From Deltaproteobacteria bacterium (GTDB taxonomy: Bacteria; Desulfobacterota; B13-G15; RBG-16-54-18), in NCBI GenBank assembly GCA_003646745.1, contig QMLM01000074.1:1-7761 (forward strand): a stretch of DNA of 7,761 bases, given 5' to 3'. Under the pieces are notes generated by a model, which was not told the origin of the DNA, made no database searches, and saw only the letters and a list, made by a program, of their open reading frames with translations. The number at the start of each line of letters is the position of its first letter. The stretch's first letter is position 1. Shown here piece by piece: positions 1 through 6,019 of the stretch. The position numbers and the translations under genes were made by a program.

Positions 1-52
1 ATCAAAACCCATAAGCAAGAAAGGAGGCGTCTATAAATCCCACGTATCTTCT
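1..52. other. Left-edge sequence downstream of the zinc-ribbon gene, unassigned
   Basis: No complete gene or clear terminator is visible. A purine run AAAGGAGG (20-27, plus strand) is not followed by a usable start codon at proper distance, and a minus-strand ATG at 12-10 has no ribosome site in front of it. Confidence 0.3.
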
Positions 53-211
53 TCACTCCTCTTCTTCCACGGCTTCCATTTTCTCCCCCCTTTTTTCCAG
101 CCTTAGCTTCATATGGCAGTAGGAACAGTAGACATCTTCTCCCTCTTTTTCGTCCCCGTCTAGCGGAATCTCTGCTTCACAAAATGGACAAATTACCTCC
201 CTTTGTCCCAT
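53..211 (-). CDS. Small zinc-ribbon protein (52 aa), LysW-like
   Basis: Read directly from the minus strand: ATG at 211, TGA at 53-55, no internal stop. A strong Shine-Dalgarno GGAGG (219-223) lies 7 bases before the ATG, which makes this a convincing gene despite its length. The protein has two CxxC knuckles, CPFC (residues 8-11) and CSYC (29-32), separated by an acidic linker (EIPLDGDEKEGED), followed by a basic stretch and a very acidic tail ending EAVEEEE. Two CxxC pairs at this spacing are the usual signature of a one-zinc ribbon. Size, knuckle spacing, the EGE-V-x-C segment and the C-terminal glutamate resemble LysW/ArgW carrier proteins, but the LysW EDWGE terminus is absent, so carrier function is only a hypothesis. 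It lies 35 bases downstream of the amine oxidase on the same strand and is probably cotranscribed. It could equally be a free-standing zinc ribbon of unknown role. Confidence 0.82.
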   Translation of the reverse strand: MGQREVICPFCEAEIPLDGDEKEGEDVYCSYCHMKLRLEKRGEKMEAVEEEE

Positions 212-218
212 CTTGATA

Positions 219-223
219 CCTCC
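219..223 (-). promoter_or_regulatory. Ribosome binding site of the zinc-ribbon gene
   Basis: GGAGG on the minus strand, 7 bases upstream of the ATG at 211. It is the main evidence, apart from the CxxC pairs, that the 52-codon frame is a real gene. Confidence 0.75.
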
Positions 224-246
224 TTACGGCTTTTTACTTTCCAGGC

Positions 247-1695
247 CTATCTCATCCAGCGATGCGATGCCCTGTACCAGGGCAGAGATTCCTTTTTTTC
301 GTGGGTGCAGCAGTAGCGACGATGAATGCGCAGCGCTTCACGTTCACCAGCCAGTAATGCCCCATCCACTGTTGCGTAGCGGGTTTGGTGCGTGGCCTCA
401 CCGGTAAAAAACAAACGGCCGGCAACCGGCTCAGCTAGGCATTTGCGATCACTGGCGTTACTCCCCACTGCCGAGTAGGAATAGCTGCCGCGCGAAAAGG
501 GGGTGGACAACCAGCGGGTTACCCGGTATGCCTGCGGTTCAGGGATCTGGGAGGAAAACATACGCTGCAAGACCCTGTGTGCTTGTTGGCAGATCTGCTC
601 ATCCGGGGCCTCTAGATCCCAGGCTGCTGCGATGGATCCACTGGCAAACCCAACAAGTATCGGAGCTCCTGTCACTGATTCCAAGTCCACCCAGTATTCA
701 AACCCACCGCGTTGCTCCAGATCGACCGGCAAGGTCGTAATCTTTTCACTCTCAACAGGCCAAAACCGATATGGGAATAGCAACGCAATCTTATTAAGCA
801 CTGCCCGCCCCCCAAAACCGATCCGATCGATAGCTGCCCGTTTTTCTGCGCTAAGGGGTGGGTCGAATTGAAGATCCCCGGACTTCAGCACACCAAGCGG
901 GACTGCCACAACCGCCAGATCTGCCGAAAAGGTCTCCTTTTTTGTGATAGCAACAACCCCCTCGGTCCCGTAGGCGATCCTTTTGACCTCCGTGTTCAGT
1001 CGGATGTCCAACCCCCTCGCCGCATCACGAATCAGCTCGTCATAGCCGCCGGCGGGAATTACGTTCGTCTTGCGCAACTCTTCTGGTTCCATCTCCAACA
1101 GATTCAGAAGATCCGCAGGGGCACCATTTACCGCCTCTACCATTGCTACCAGCCAGGAAAGCACCCGTTTATCAAAAGGTCTAATTCGAGGGTTAGCCAA
1201 TACCGAGCGCAATGCCACCTCAACGGAGATATCACCATGATGGCCAAGCAATTTTCTCATCCGCACTGCCATATATGACCTTGCCAAAGCTATCCCCGCA
1301 TGTGTTATCCCACGCCGAGCCTGCCAGAGTAATTCTAGGAGTCTTCGACAGTGTCCGCTATCATAAAAGCAAATACTGCCCCTAGGGGAGATGATCAATT
1401 CGATACCTATGGTACGACACCAGGATGCCAAGGGGTTATTTTTGGCCCCATGTATCCATGAAGCCCCTAGGTCGCATGGTACACCAAAGGTATAGTCAGT
1501 CCAGATCCGTCTTCCTACTCGATCTCTCGCTTCGAGCACCACCACCGCAAACCCCGTGTCTTTCAAGAGACGTGCAGTCACTAGCCCCGCCATTCCGGCA
1601 CCGACGACAAGGACATGGGGCAATCCCCTTCGTGGCGTTTCCATTGTTCCGTGCAACGACCATATCCTTGATTCTGTGCCCATATCGTTGTCCAT
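247..1695 (-). CDS. FAD-dependent amine oxidase (MAO / polyamine oxidase / LSD1-like fold)
   Basis: Flavin amine oxidase, a family that oxidises amines (monoamines, polyamines, some amino acids) with O2 or another acceptor; the substrate cannot be told here. Numbering from the chosen start (482 aa): the Rossmann FAD motif VGAGMAG (31-37) with acidic E55, the second FAD motif R59-T66, DLGASWIHG (75-83), the substrate-domain segment GGYDELI (217-222), the conserved active-site lysine K302 in NKIALLF followed by YRFWP, and the C-terminal FAD segment FFTGEATH with ATVDGALLAG (429-450). There is no signal peptide, so it is probably cytoplasmic. The usual GGR of the second FAD motif reads GRR (codon AGA, 1510-1512). 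The open frame continues to 1929, but that extension looks non-coding and contains the divergent promoter. ATG 1695 follows GAGGG too closely; ATG 1683 or 1644 are possible starts. Arginine is mostly CGN, unlike neighbouring genes, hinting at transfer. The zinc-ribbon gene follows 35 bases downstream. Confidence 0.9.
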   Translation of the reverse strand: MDNDMGTESRIWSLHGTMETPRRGLPHVLVVGAGMAGLVTARLLKDTGFAVVVLEARDRVGRRIWTDYTFGVPCDLGASWIHGAKNNPLASWCRTIGIELIISPRGSICFYDSGHCRRLLELLWQARRGITHAGIALARSYMAVRMRKLLGHHGDISVEVALRSVLANPRIRPFDKRVLSWLVAMVEAVNGAPADLLNLLEMEPEELRKTNVIPAGGYDELIRDAARGLDIRLNTEVKRIAYGTEGVVAITKKETFSADLAVVAVPLGVLKSGDLQFDPPLSAEKRAAIDRIGFGGRAVLNKIALLFPYRFWPVESEKITTLPVDLEQRGGFEYWVDLESVTGAPILVGFASGSIAAAWDLEAPDEQICQQAHRVLQRMFSSQIPEPQAYRVTRWLSTPFSRGSYSYSAVGSNASDRKCLAEPVAGRLFFTGEATHQTRYATVDGALLAGEREALRIHRRYCCTHEKKESLPWYRASHRWMR

Positions 1696-1961
1696 ACCCT
1701 CTTTTTTTAAACTAACAAAATACCCAAATTCCATCAATCCACAAGTGACTTTTGTCCTTAGTCTTTTAAAAGTCTTCCTTATCGAACCATTTAGACACCC
1801 ATCCATCAACACGGAGATCAGAGATGTTTCATTGAGGCTTAACTTAGCAGAGCTGAAGCTGATGTTAAGGTGCCCATTTTCTTGACTATAGCCGGAGGTA
1901 AAGATTATAGTACAATGAATTATTATCACTCTTAATCAGAGATGACAGGGTCTTAGGGCGC
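1696..1961. other. Divergent intergenic region between amine oxidase and COG0212 gene
   Basis: About 266 bases, AT-richer than the flanking genes. It holds the plus-strand promoter at 1882-1911. An inverted repeat GACTTTT (1747-1753) / AAAAGTC (1768-1774) and the adjoining 10-bp palindrome CTTTTAAAAG lie nearer the amine oxidase and could belong to its control region. I see no convincing minus-strand -35/-10 pair. The amine-oxidase frame stays open through this stretch but its translation shows no family similarity. Confidence 0.55.
1882..1911 (+). promoter_or_regulatory. sigma70-type promoter for the COG0212 / membrane-protein pair
   Basis: TTGACT (1882-1887, 5/6 match to TTGACA), an 18-base spacer, then TATAGT (1906-1911, 5/6 match to TATAAT). 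Transcription would begin near 1918, giving a leader of about 45 bases before the ATG at 1962. Spacing and matches are good for a housekeeping promoter; start-site position is inferred. Confidence 0.6.
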
Positions 1962-2711
1962 ATGAAGGCAAAAGAAGAGGAGATAAATTCCTTCAGCCTC
2001 AAGGAGCGTATAAGGAAGGAGATCTGGGAAGTGATGAAGGCCAGGGGACTTTCTCCTGCTCCCGATGGCACCATTCCTACCTTTCCGGGCCAAAACAGAG
2101 CGGCCGAAAGGTTGAGGCGTTTAGAGGTCTACAGAAGGGCCAAGACCATTATGGTCCCCCCTGATCAGGCTCAGCTGCAAGTCCGTGTCAATGCCTTGCT
2201 GGATGGCAAGAGGTTGATTATGGCCACCCCTGGCCTGCGGGATGGATTTTATTTATTGGACAGAGATAGGATTAAGGTGAAAGATTTTTTGCGAGCGGCC
2301 CGAAGCTTCGGGGTGCGAAAGTTTGGCAAGAGATTAGCCACTCGTAGGGGTGAGATCGGAGAGGTAGACCTTTTGGTGACCGGTGCCGTGGCTGTAGGGC
2401 TTCAGGGGGGCAGGATAGGCAAAGGGAGTGGATACTTCGATCTGGAATATATGATCTTGCGGGAGATCGGCTCTGTAAAGGAAAGTACCCCTATTGTAGC
2501 CTTAGTTGATGACCTGCAGGTGCGTGAGGAGGTACCCATGGAGGAAAGGGATGTCGCGGTGGATTTTATTGTCACTCCCACCAGGGTCATCAAAATAGAG
2601 GCTTCTATCCTGCGCCCTTCAAGACTTCTGTGGGACCTCTTCGATAATGGAAGCATCAGAAAGATGCGTTCCCTAAGGGAGTTAAAGAAGGGGGATGAGG
2701 GGAAGGCTTAA
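1962..2711 (+). CDS. 5-formyltetrahydrofolate cyclo-ligase-like protein (COG0212 / MTHFSD-type paralog)
   Basis: The 249-aa protein has the NagB/RpiA-like fold signature of the 5-formyltetrahydrofolate cyclo-ligase superfamily: a basic N-terminal helix (KERIRKEIWEVM, 14-25), a central strand region IMATPGL (86-92), EVDLLVTGAVAV (134-145), the loop RIGKGSGYFDLEY (151-163), and ALVDDLQV followed by DVAVDFIVTPTRVI (197-210). True cyclo-ligases read G-x-G-x-GYYDR in that loop; the GKG-x-G-x-x-DLEY form is that of the COG0212 paralogs, including plant 5-FCL-like protein and animal MTHFSD. From what I recall, those paralogs lack cyclo-ligase activity and comparative genomics links some to thiamin metabolism, so naming this an active MTHFS would be unsafe. 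It is probably cytoplasmic. The start has a modest site, TTAGGG, 4-5 bases before ATG 1962; the promoter at 1882-1911 is correctly placed. Its last 17 bases overlap the next gene, implying translational coupling. Confidence 0.82.
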   Translation: MKAKEEEINSFSLKERIRKEIWEVMKARGLSPAPDGTIPTFPGQNRAAERLRRLEVYRRAKTIMVPPDQAQLQVRVNALLDGKRLIMATPGLRDGFYLLDRDRIKVKDFLRAARSFGVRKFGKRLATRRGEIGEVDLLVTGAVAVGLQGGRIGKGSGYFDLEYMILREIGSVKESTPIVALVDDLQVREEVPMEERDVAVDFIVTPTRVIKIEASILRPSRLLWDLFDNGSIRKMRSLRELKKGDEGKA

Positions 2712-3609
2712 GATTCACGGCCCCATTGGGATCGTCCTCTTCGTCCTGGCAGCGGTGATGATGCGCCAAGGACATGAACCTTTTACCACCTATTTTTATT
2801 GTTTCGCCTGGTGGTCCTACATTTTGATAGCTGATGCCCTAGTTTATTGGATACAAGGGGAGTCTCTCCTCATTAACAGGACTGGATTCTTCCTCAAGAT
2901 GATCCCTTGGTCGATCTTCGTGTGGTGCATCTTTGAGGGATTTAACCTTCGCCTGTCAAACTGGCATTACATCAATGTCCCTCATCAGCTCTTGGGTAGA
3001 TGGATCGGCTACGCTGTGGCTTATGGCACGGTTCTGCCTGGGCTGTGTGTGACGAGCCATCTCTTAAGGGGGATAAGATTCTTTCAGGGCTTATCGTGGA
3101 GAGGGCTGAGCCCTTCTCTTCGGTTTCTTAGGGTCTTGACCTTTCTGGGGGGGGCCTCCCTGCTTGCCACCCTCATTTTTCCCCGCTATTGCTTCCCGCT
3201 GGTATGGATAGGATTTGCCCTCTTGTTAGAGCCCTTTAATTACCGCTATGGGGGCGACTGCCTGCTGCTGGACATCGAAAAAGGGGAGTTAAAGAGGGTT
3301 TTTATACTTTTGATAACGGGATTGGTCTGTGGCTTTCTGTGGGAGTGTTGGAATTTCTGGGCCCATACTAAATGGTTCTACACCATTCCCTTTTTCGAGA
3401 GATGGAGACTCTTTGAGATGCCCGTATTGGGATTTTTGGGTTTCCCTCCCTTTGCCGTGAGCGCATACGTTATCCACCGTTTCCTGCTGATGTTGAGGCA
3501 AAGGGGTGGGATGATGAGTATTGTCCTTTGGTCCCTTTTACCCCTCTCCTGCCTCTTTGTCTTTGTGGGGATAGATCGCCATACGGTAGCCCTCTATATA
3601 CTGAGATAA
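2695..3609 (+). CDS. Uncharacterised multi-pass membrane protein with internal duplication
   Basis: I do not recognise a named family. The 304-aa protein has about nine hydrophobic segments (roughly residues 10-24, 33-53, 66-84, 104-124, 145-162, 166-182, 200-222, 241-264 and 273-293), so it is an inner-membrane protein. Two halves share a motif order: Y51-x3-GE-x-LLIN, then W77-C-x-F-E81-x-x-N84, then W90-x-Y92-x3-P96 in the first; Y183-x3-GD-x-LLLD, then W216-E217-x-W-N220, then W227-x-Y229-x-x-P232 in the second. Offsets between matching residues are 132-139, suggesting an ancient tandem duplication. A Gly/Pro/Phe-rich segment (EMPVLGFLGFPPF, 241-253) follows the second copy. Acidic and Trp/Asn residues within predicted helices could line a site, but that is inference. 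ATG 2695 lies inside the end of the COG0212 gene (17-base overlap) with G-rich AAGGGGG directly upstream; no better in-frame start is visible before residue 22. Confidence 0.75.
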   Translation: MRGRLKIHGPIGIVLFVLAAVMMRQGHEPFTTYFYCFAWWSYILIADALVYWIQGESLLINRTGFFLKMIPWSIFVWCIFEGFNLRLSNWHYINVPHQLLGRWIGYAVAYGTVLPGLCVTSHLLRGIRFFQGLSWRGLSPSLRFLRVLTFLGGASLLATLIFPRYCFPLVWIGFALLLEPFNYRYGGDCLLLDIEKGELKRVFILLITGLVCGFLWECWNFWAHTKWFYTIPFFERWRLFEMPVLGFLGFPPFAVSAYVIHRFLLMLRQRGGMMSIVLWSLLPLSCLFVFVGIDRHTVALYILR

Positions 3610-3644
3610 GGAGAGACATTTAAAAGTTTGTCGCATTATATATG

Positions 3645-4832
3645 TCAGGGGGTGACTATGACAGAGGTATCCTGTTCTTTTTTTCTCTTTTCGTAATAGC
3701 TTTCCATCAAGCTATAAATGGATTTTATCAGAAGGTTCCAGATAAAAGGATTTGGCTCTATGGGGTTAAAAGGAGTACTCAGGTCTACGGCAGCGCATAG
3801 GGCCTTTTTGGCCTCCTCTTCTTTTCCCAACTTCCATAAGATATAGGCCATCTCCTCCAAGCGTCTTTTCCACCTAAGCCTCTGCTTTTCAGGGAAGAGC
3901 TCCTGAAGGGCCTGCATATATATGGAGCTTAGCCGGGCGTCCTTCTGTTGGGGTGTGAGGACGATACGGCTCTCCTCGGCCTCTGTGATGGCATCAGCAT
4001 ATTTTCGTACCTCCACGGGATCGAGAAACCAAAAGGAAAAGGGCGGTATCCTGTGCAGGTTGCCTGATTCTTTTAAAAGTCTCACCCGATCCTTTACTTC
4101 CTCTTCCTTTATGTAGAGGTAAATCAATGGAACGGGTCCGTCCCATTTAACGTCCTGCAACCCTCTATCGGCATCTTTAAATCCCTGCGGGAGGGGGTTG
4201 CCAAGGTTTTGGGATAGCTCAGAGGCTTCTTTAAGGAGGTAAACACAATATCCTCCTGGGGCTTCCACCACCGGGAACTCCGCAGAGCAGAGGGAGCTTT
4301 CTATAAATTTTTTAAAGCCCTTTTTGGTGAAATCGCTTAGTTCAAGGCGTTGGATCCCCTCTAAGTCATTTAGTATGCTGAAATACCCCCTTACCCCCCC
4401 TAATGGACGAGGACGAGCGATCACGACGATCCTGCTTCCAGTGGAGTCCATGGCCCCTAAATACCCTTGCGGTTCTCCAGGTTTGGGAGGGCGCAACACC
4501 GGTTTCTCCTGTGAAGGTCTTTCTTTCCACTGTACCCCTTTCTGCCTCAGTCTATAGAGAGTCCTCTTTATGGCCTTTATGGTTCCTTTTTCTTTGGTCT
4601 TGGAGGACATCTCCAGCAAGAGCTGGGCGGTCTGGGGGGTGGGAACCCCCGCAAGACCCTCTATAAAGGGGATTGTGAGGGAGGGGTCTTGTTCTAAATA
4701 GGAGGAGACCCTTTTAAGGATCTCTTTTGGCCTTACTTTTTGGACCTGGGCAGCCTCTACCTCCCGAAGGATTTCGGTCACCCTTTCCTTTCGCTTGGCG
4801 TCTAACTCATGTACTTTCCCCCTTTTGCCCAT
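3645..4832 (-). CDS. Conserved-looking hypothetical protein, 395 aa, second gene of the CBS-ACT operon
   Basis: I do not recognise the family. What can be seen: a highly basic, helical N-terminus (residues 1-42); a helical stretch (43-100) resembling a HEAT-like pair that ends in a basic segment, AIKRTLYRLRQKG (87-99); a Pro/Lys-rich linker (102-121); a mixed alpha/beta middle with strand-like segments GSRIVVIARP (132-141) and GYFSIL, and VPLIYLYI (234-241); and an all-helical C-terminus (294-385) with the TPR-like run LWKLGKEEEAKKAL (332-345). There is no signal peptide or membrane segment, so it is cytoplasmic. The basic N-terminus could bind nucleic acid or a ribonucleoprotein, which is speculation. 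The ATG at 4832 lies 7 bases after the CBS-ACT stop; GGAG at 4843-4846 inside the end of the upstream gene serves as ribosome site. Coupled translation with the CBS-ACT protein is likely. Confidence 0.8.
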   Translation of the reverse strand: MGKRGKVHELDAKRKERVTEILREVEAAQVQKVRPKEILKRVSSYLEQDPSLTIPFIEGLAGVPTPQTAQLLLEMSSKTKEKGTIKAIKRTLYRLRQKGVQWKERPSQEKPVLRPPKPGEPQGYLGAMDSTGSRIVVIARPRPLGGVRGYFSILNDLEGIQRLELSDFTKKGFKKFIESSLCSAEFPVVEAPGGYCVYLLKEASELSQNLGNPLPQGFKDADRGLQDVKWDGPVPLIYLYIKEEEVKDRVRLLKESGNLHRIPPFSFWFLDPVEVRKYADAITEAEESRIVLTPQQKDARLSSIYMQALQELFPEKQRLRWKRRLEEMAYILWKLGKEEEAKKALCAAVDLSTPFNPIEPNPFIWNLLIKSIYSLMESYYEKRKKEQDTSVIVTP

Positions 4833-4839
4833 CCTTCTT

Positions 4840-5445
4840 TTACTCCGTTATGGAGATCACCTTGTAGCCTGCATCCTCTATATCTTTTGCCACTGCATGT
4901 ACGTCACACTTGGTAAGTCGAAGGTAATAGACCCGTTTTTTGCGGTCCTGATGGGCGGACATCCCCACGCTGATGATCTCGCTTCCATGGTCCCTGATGA
5001 TCTTAGAGACATTCTCAAAGGCATGGGGTTTTCCCCCAAGGATTACATCGATCCGGGAGCTTTCCTTCAGTATCCCCATTACCTCTATGAAGGCAGCCAT
5101 TATGTCGCCCACGGTTATGACCCCTACCAGCTTACCTCCCTCCATTACGGGTAGACCCCCTATCCCGTGGCGATAGAGGAGCTCCGCTGCTTCCTCTAGA
5201 TTGGCCTCGGGGGAGATGGTGAGGGGATCTTTGATCATGATATCACCTACCGTCACTTGCTCGATGAGGGAGGCGAGATAAGCCTGGCGGATATCCCCCT
5301 CTGTCACCCAGCCGATTAATTCTCCTGCCTCGGTCACCGGTAGGTGGCGGATGGAGTGTTCCTTCATAAGGCGGATGGCCTCGGAGATAGTGGCGTCTTT
5401 TCCGATGGTCACCAACTTCTTGGCCATCCTCTTTTTTACCTTCAT
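4840..5445 (-). CDS. CBS-domain pair with C-terminal ACT-like domain (AcuB-like architecture)
   Basis: A 201-aa cytoplasmic protein built of CBS1 (about residues 7-60, containing IRHLPV and VTEGDIR, 47-53), CBS2 (about 66-122, containing MIKDPLTISPEANLEEAAELL, GIGGLPV and ITVGDIM, 110-116) and a C-terminal betaalphabeta unit (about 129-200; SRIDVILGG, ENVSKIIRDHG, RVYYLRL, KDIEDAGYKVISI) matching an ACT domain. CBS pairs bind adenosine nucleotides; the T-x-x-D ribose-contact residues are present as T48/D51 and T111/D114. ACT domains often bind amino acids. The CBS-CBS-ACT order is that of AcuB-type proteins, but no acetoin genes are nearby, so I give no symbol. A regulatory sensor role is inferred. 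The start is well supported: AAGGAG (5452-5457) lies 6 bases before ATG 5445. The gene probably leads an operon with the 395-aa protein and may be controlled through the palindrome at 5490-5503. Confidence 0.88.
   Translation of the reverse strand: MKVKKRMAKKLVTIGKDATISEAIRLMKEHSIRHLPVTEAGELIGWVTEGDIRQAYLASLIEQVTVGDIMIKDPLTISPEANLEEAAELLYRHGIGGLPVMEGGKLVGVITVGDIMAAFIEVMGILKESSRIDVILGGKPHAFENVSKIIRDHGSEIISVGMSAHQDRKKRVYYLRLTKCDVHAVAKDIEDAGYKVISITE
4843..4846 (-). promoter_or_regulatory. Ribosome binding site embedded in the end of the CBS-ACT gene
   Basis: GGAG on the minus strand, overlapping the final sense codon of the CBS-ACT gene and 10 bases upstream of ATG 4832. A second purine run, AGAAGG, abuts the ATG but is too close to work well. 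The arrangement favours coupled translation of the two genes. Confidence 0.5.
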
Positions 5446-5487
5446 TATTTACTCCTTGCAGGAAATAATGTCCCGTATTTTTGGTAA

Positions 5488-5514
5488 ATTATCATTAATG
5501 ATACGAAAAAGCAA
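5488..5514 (-). promoter_or_regulatory. Putative promoter of the CBS-ACT operon
   Basis: On the minus strand TTGCTT (5509-5514) is followed after 15 bases by GATAAT (5488-5493); TAATTT with a 17-base spacer is an alternative -10. The -10 matches TATAAT at 5 of 6 positions but the spacer is short. The -10 region overlaps the palindrome at 5490-5503, a layout typical of repression. Confidence 0.35.
5490..5503. promoter_or_regulatory. 14-bp perfect palindrome, candidate operator
   Basis: TATCATTAATGATA reads the same on both strands. It lies between divergent genes, 45 bases upstream of the CBS-ACT start and over its likely -10 element. A dimeric regulator could bind here; AT-rich sequence can produce such palindromes by chance, and no regulator gene is in the window. 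Confidence 0.4.
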
Positions 5515-5516
5515 GG

Positions 5517-5547
5517 GAGAAAACCTTCCTGAAAGGAAGGTTTTCTC
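5517..5547. terminator. 14-bp-stem hairpin between divergent genes
   Basis: The left arm (5517-5530, GAGAAAACCTTCCT) and right arm (5534-5547, AGGAAGGTTTTCTC) are perfect reverse complements around a 3-base GAA loop. On the plus strand the right arm contains TTTT and is followed by ATCATTTTTGTTG; on the minus strand a run of five T lies about 10 bases beyond. It looks like a rho-independent terminator, possibly in both directions, although it stands upstream of two divergent genes rather than after a gene. It separates the two candidate promoters and may act as an insulator or, if transcription starts further out, as a leader attenuator. Confidence 0.6.
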
Positions 5548-5557
5548 ATCATTTTTG

Positions 5558-5586
5558 TTGCAGGGGTCATTTAATCCTAGTATAAA
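5558..5586 (+). promoter_or_regulatory. Weak putative promoter of the cupin gene
   Basis: TTGCAG (5558-5563), 17 bases, then TATAAA (5581-5586). The -10 matches 5 of 6 consensus bases but the -35 only about half, so this rests mostly on position. The start codon is 38 bases downstream. The GGAG ribosome site (5613-5616) partly lies in a 5-bp hairpin (TCCAG 5602-5606 / CTGGA 5611-5615). Confidence 0.3.
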
Positions 5587-5623
5587 TAATAGTTAAGGAC
5601 TTCCAGAATACTGGAGTAGAAAG

Positions 5624-5971
5624 ATGAAGATAAAACATTACACAGAGGTAGAGTTGGAAGATGTGGATAGGGCCGGCTTCGAAGGGGTGAAAGCAAGGTA
5701 TGTGATCACCGATAAGGACGGTGCCCCTCACTTTGCCATGCGAGTCTTCGAGTTTGAGCCTGGCGGTCATACGTCTTTGCATCAACACCCTGAGGAACAT
5801 GAGATATTTGTCCTGGAAGGGGAGGTTACTGTGGTTAATAACAAGGGGGAGGAATTTCAGTTGAGGCCAGGGCATACCCTTTTTATCCCCCCTGATGAAC
5901 CCCATCAGTTTAAAAACAAATCGGAGAGGGTGATGAAATTGATTTGTTTAATCCCCCTCATTAAGGACTGA
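5624..5971 (+). CDS. Single-domain cupin protein (metal-binding beta-barrel)
   Basis: The 115-aa protein carries both cupin motifs. Motif 1 is GGHTSLHQHPEEHEIFVLEG (47-66), supplying metal ligands H53, H55 and E60; motif 2 is GHTLFIPPDEPHQFKN (83-98), supplying H94. All four canonical ligands are present, so a metal-binding barrel is expected. The fold covers dioxygenases, isomerases and sensors, and nothing here identifies the substrate. No signal peptide is present. The length is normal for a stand-alone cupin. The ATG at 5624 follows GGAG (5613-5616) by 7 bases. It is transcribed away from the CBS-ACT gene and lies 48 bases before the HEAT-repeat gene, so it may lead that operon or be independent. 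Confidence 0.9.
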   Translation: MKIKHYTEVELEDVDRAGFEGVKARYVITDKDGAPHFAMRVFEFEPGGHTSLHQHPEEHEIFVLEGEVTVVNNKGEEFQLRPGHTLFIPPDEPHQFKNKSERVMKLICLIPLIKD

Positions 5972-6019
5972 GCCTGAGGACTACAAATTTTAATTCCCTA
6001 AGGGGGACAGGAGGTAGAA

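Noticed and set aside
503..1278. Plus-strand open frames opposite the amine oxidase gene
   Set aside because: They lie antisense to clear FAD-oxidase motifs, lack ribosome sites, and give low-complexity or Cys/Ser/Pro-rich translations typical of shadows.
4795..5154. A 119-codon plus-strand frame over the CBS-ACT gene
   Set aside because: It is opposite conserved CBS/ACT motifs and has no ribosome site; the minus-strand gene explains the sequence.
5545..5565. Possible sigma54 promoter before the cupin
   Set aside because: A TTGC -12-like element is present but the required GG about 10 bases upstream is absent.
5567..5905. A 112-codon minus-strand frame across the cupin
   Set aside because: It is antisense to both cupin motifs and runs through the intergenic control region; no ribosome site.
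5940..6008. Possible stem between TCCCCCT at the cupin end and AGGGGGA near 6001
   Set aside because: Only 7 bp with a loop of about 40 bases and no T run; too weak to call a terminator.
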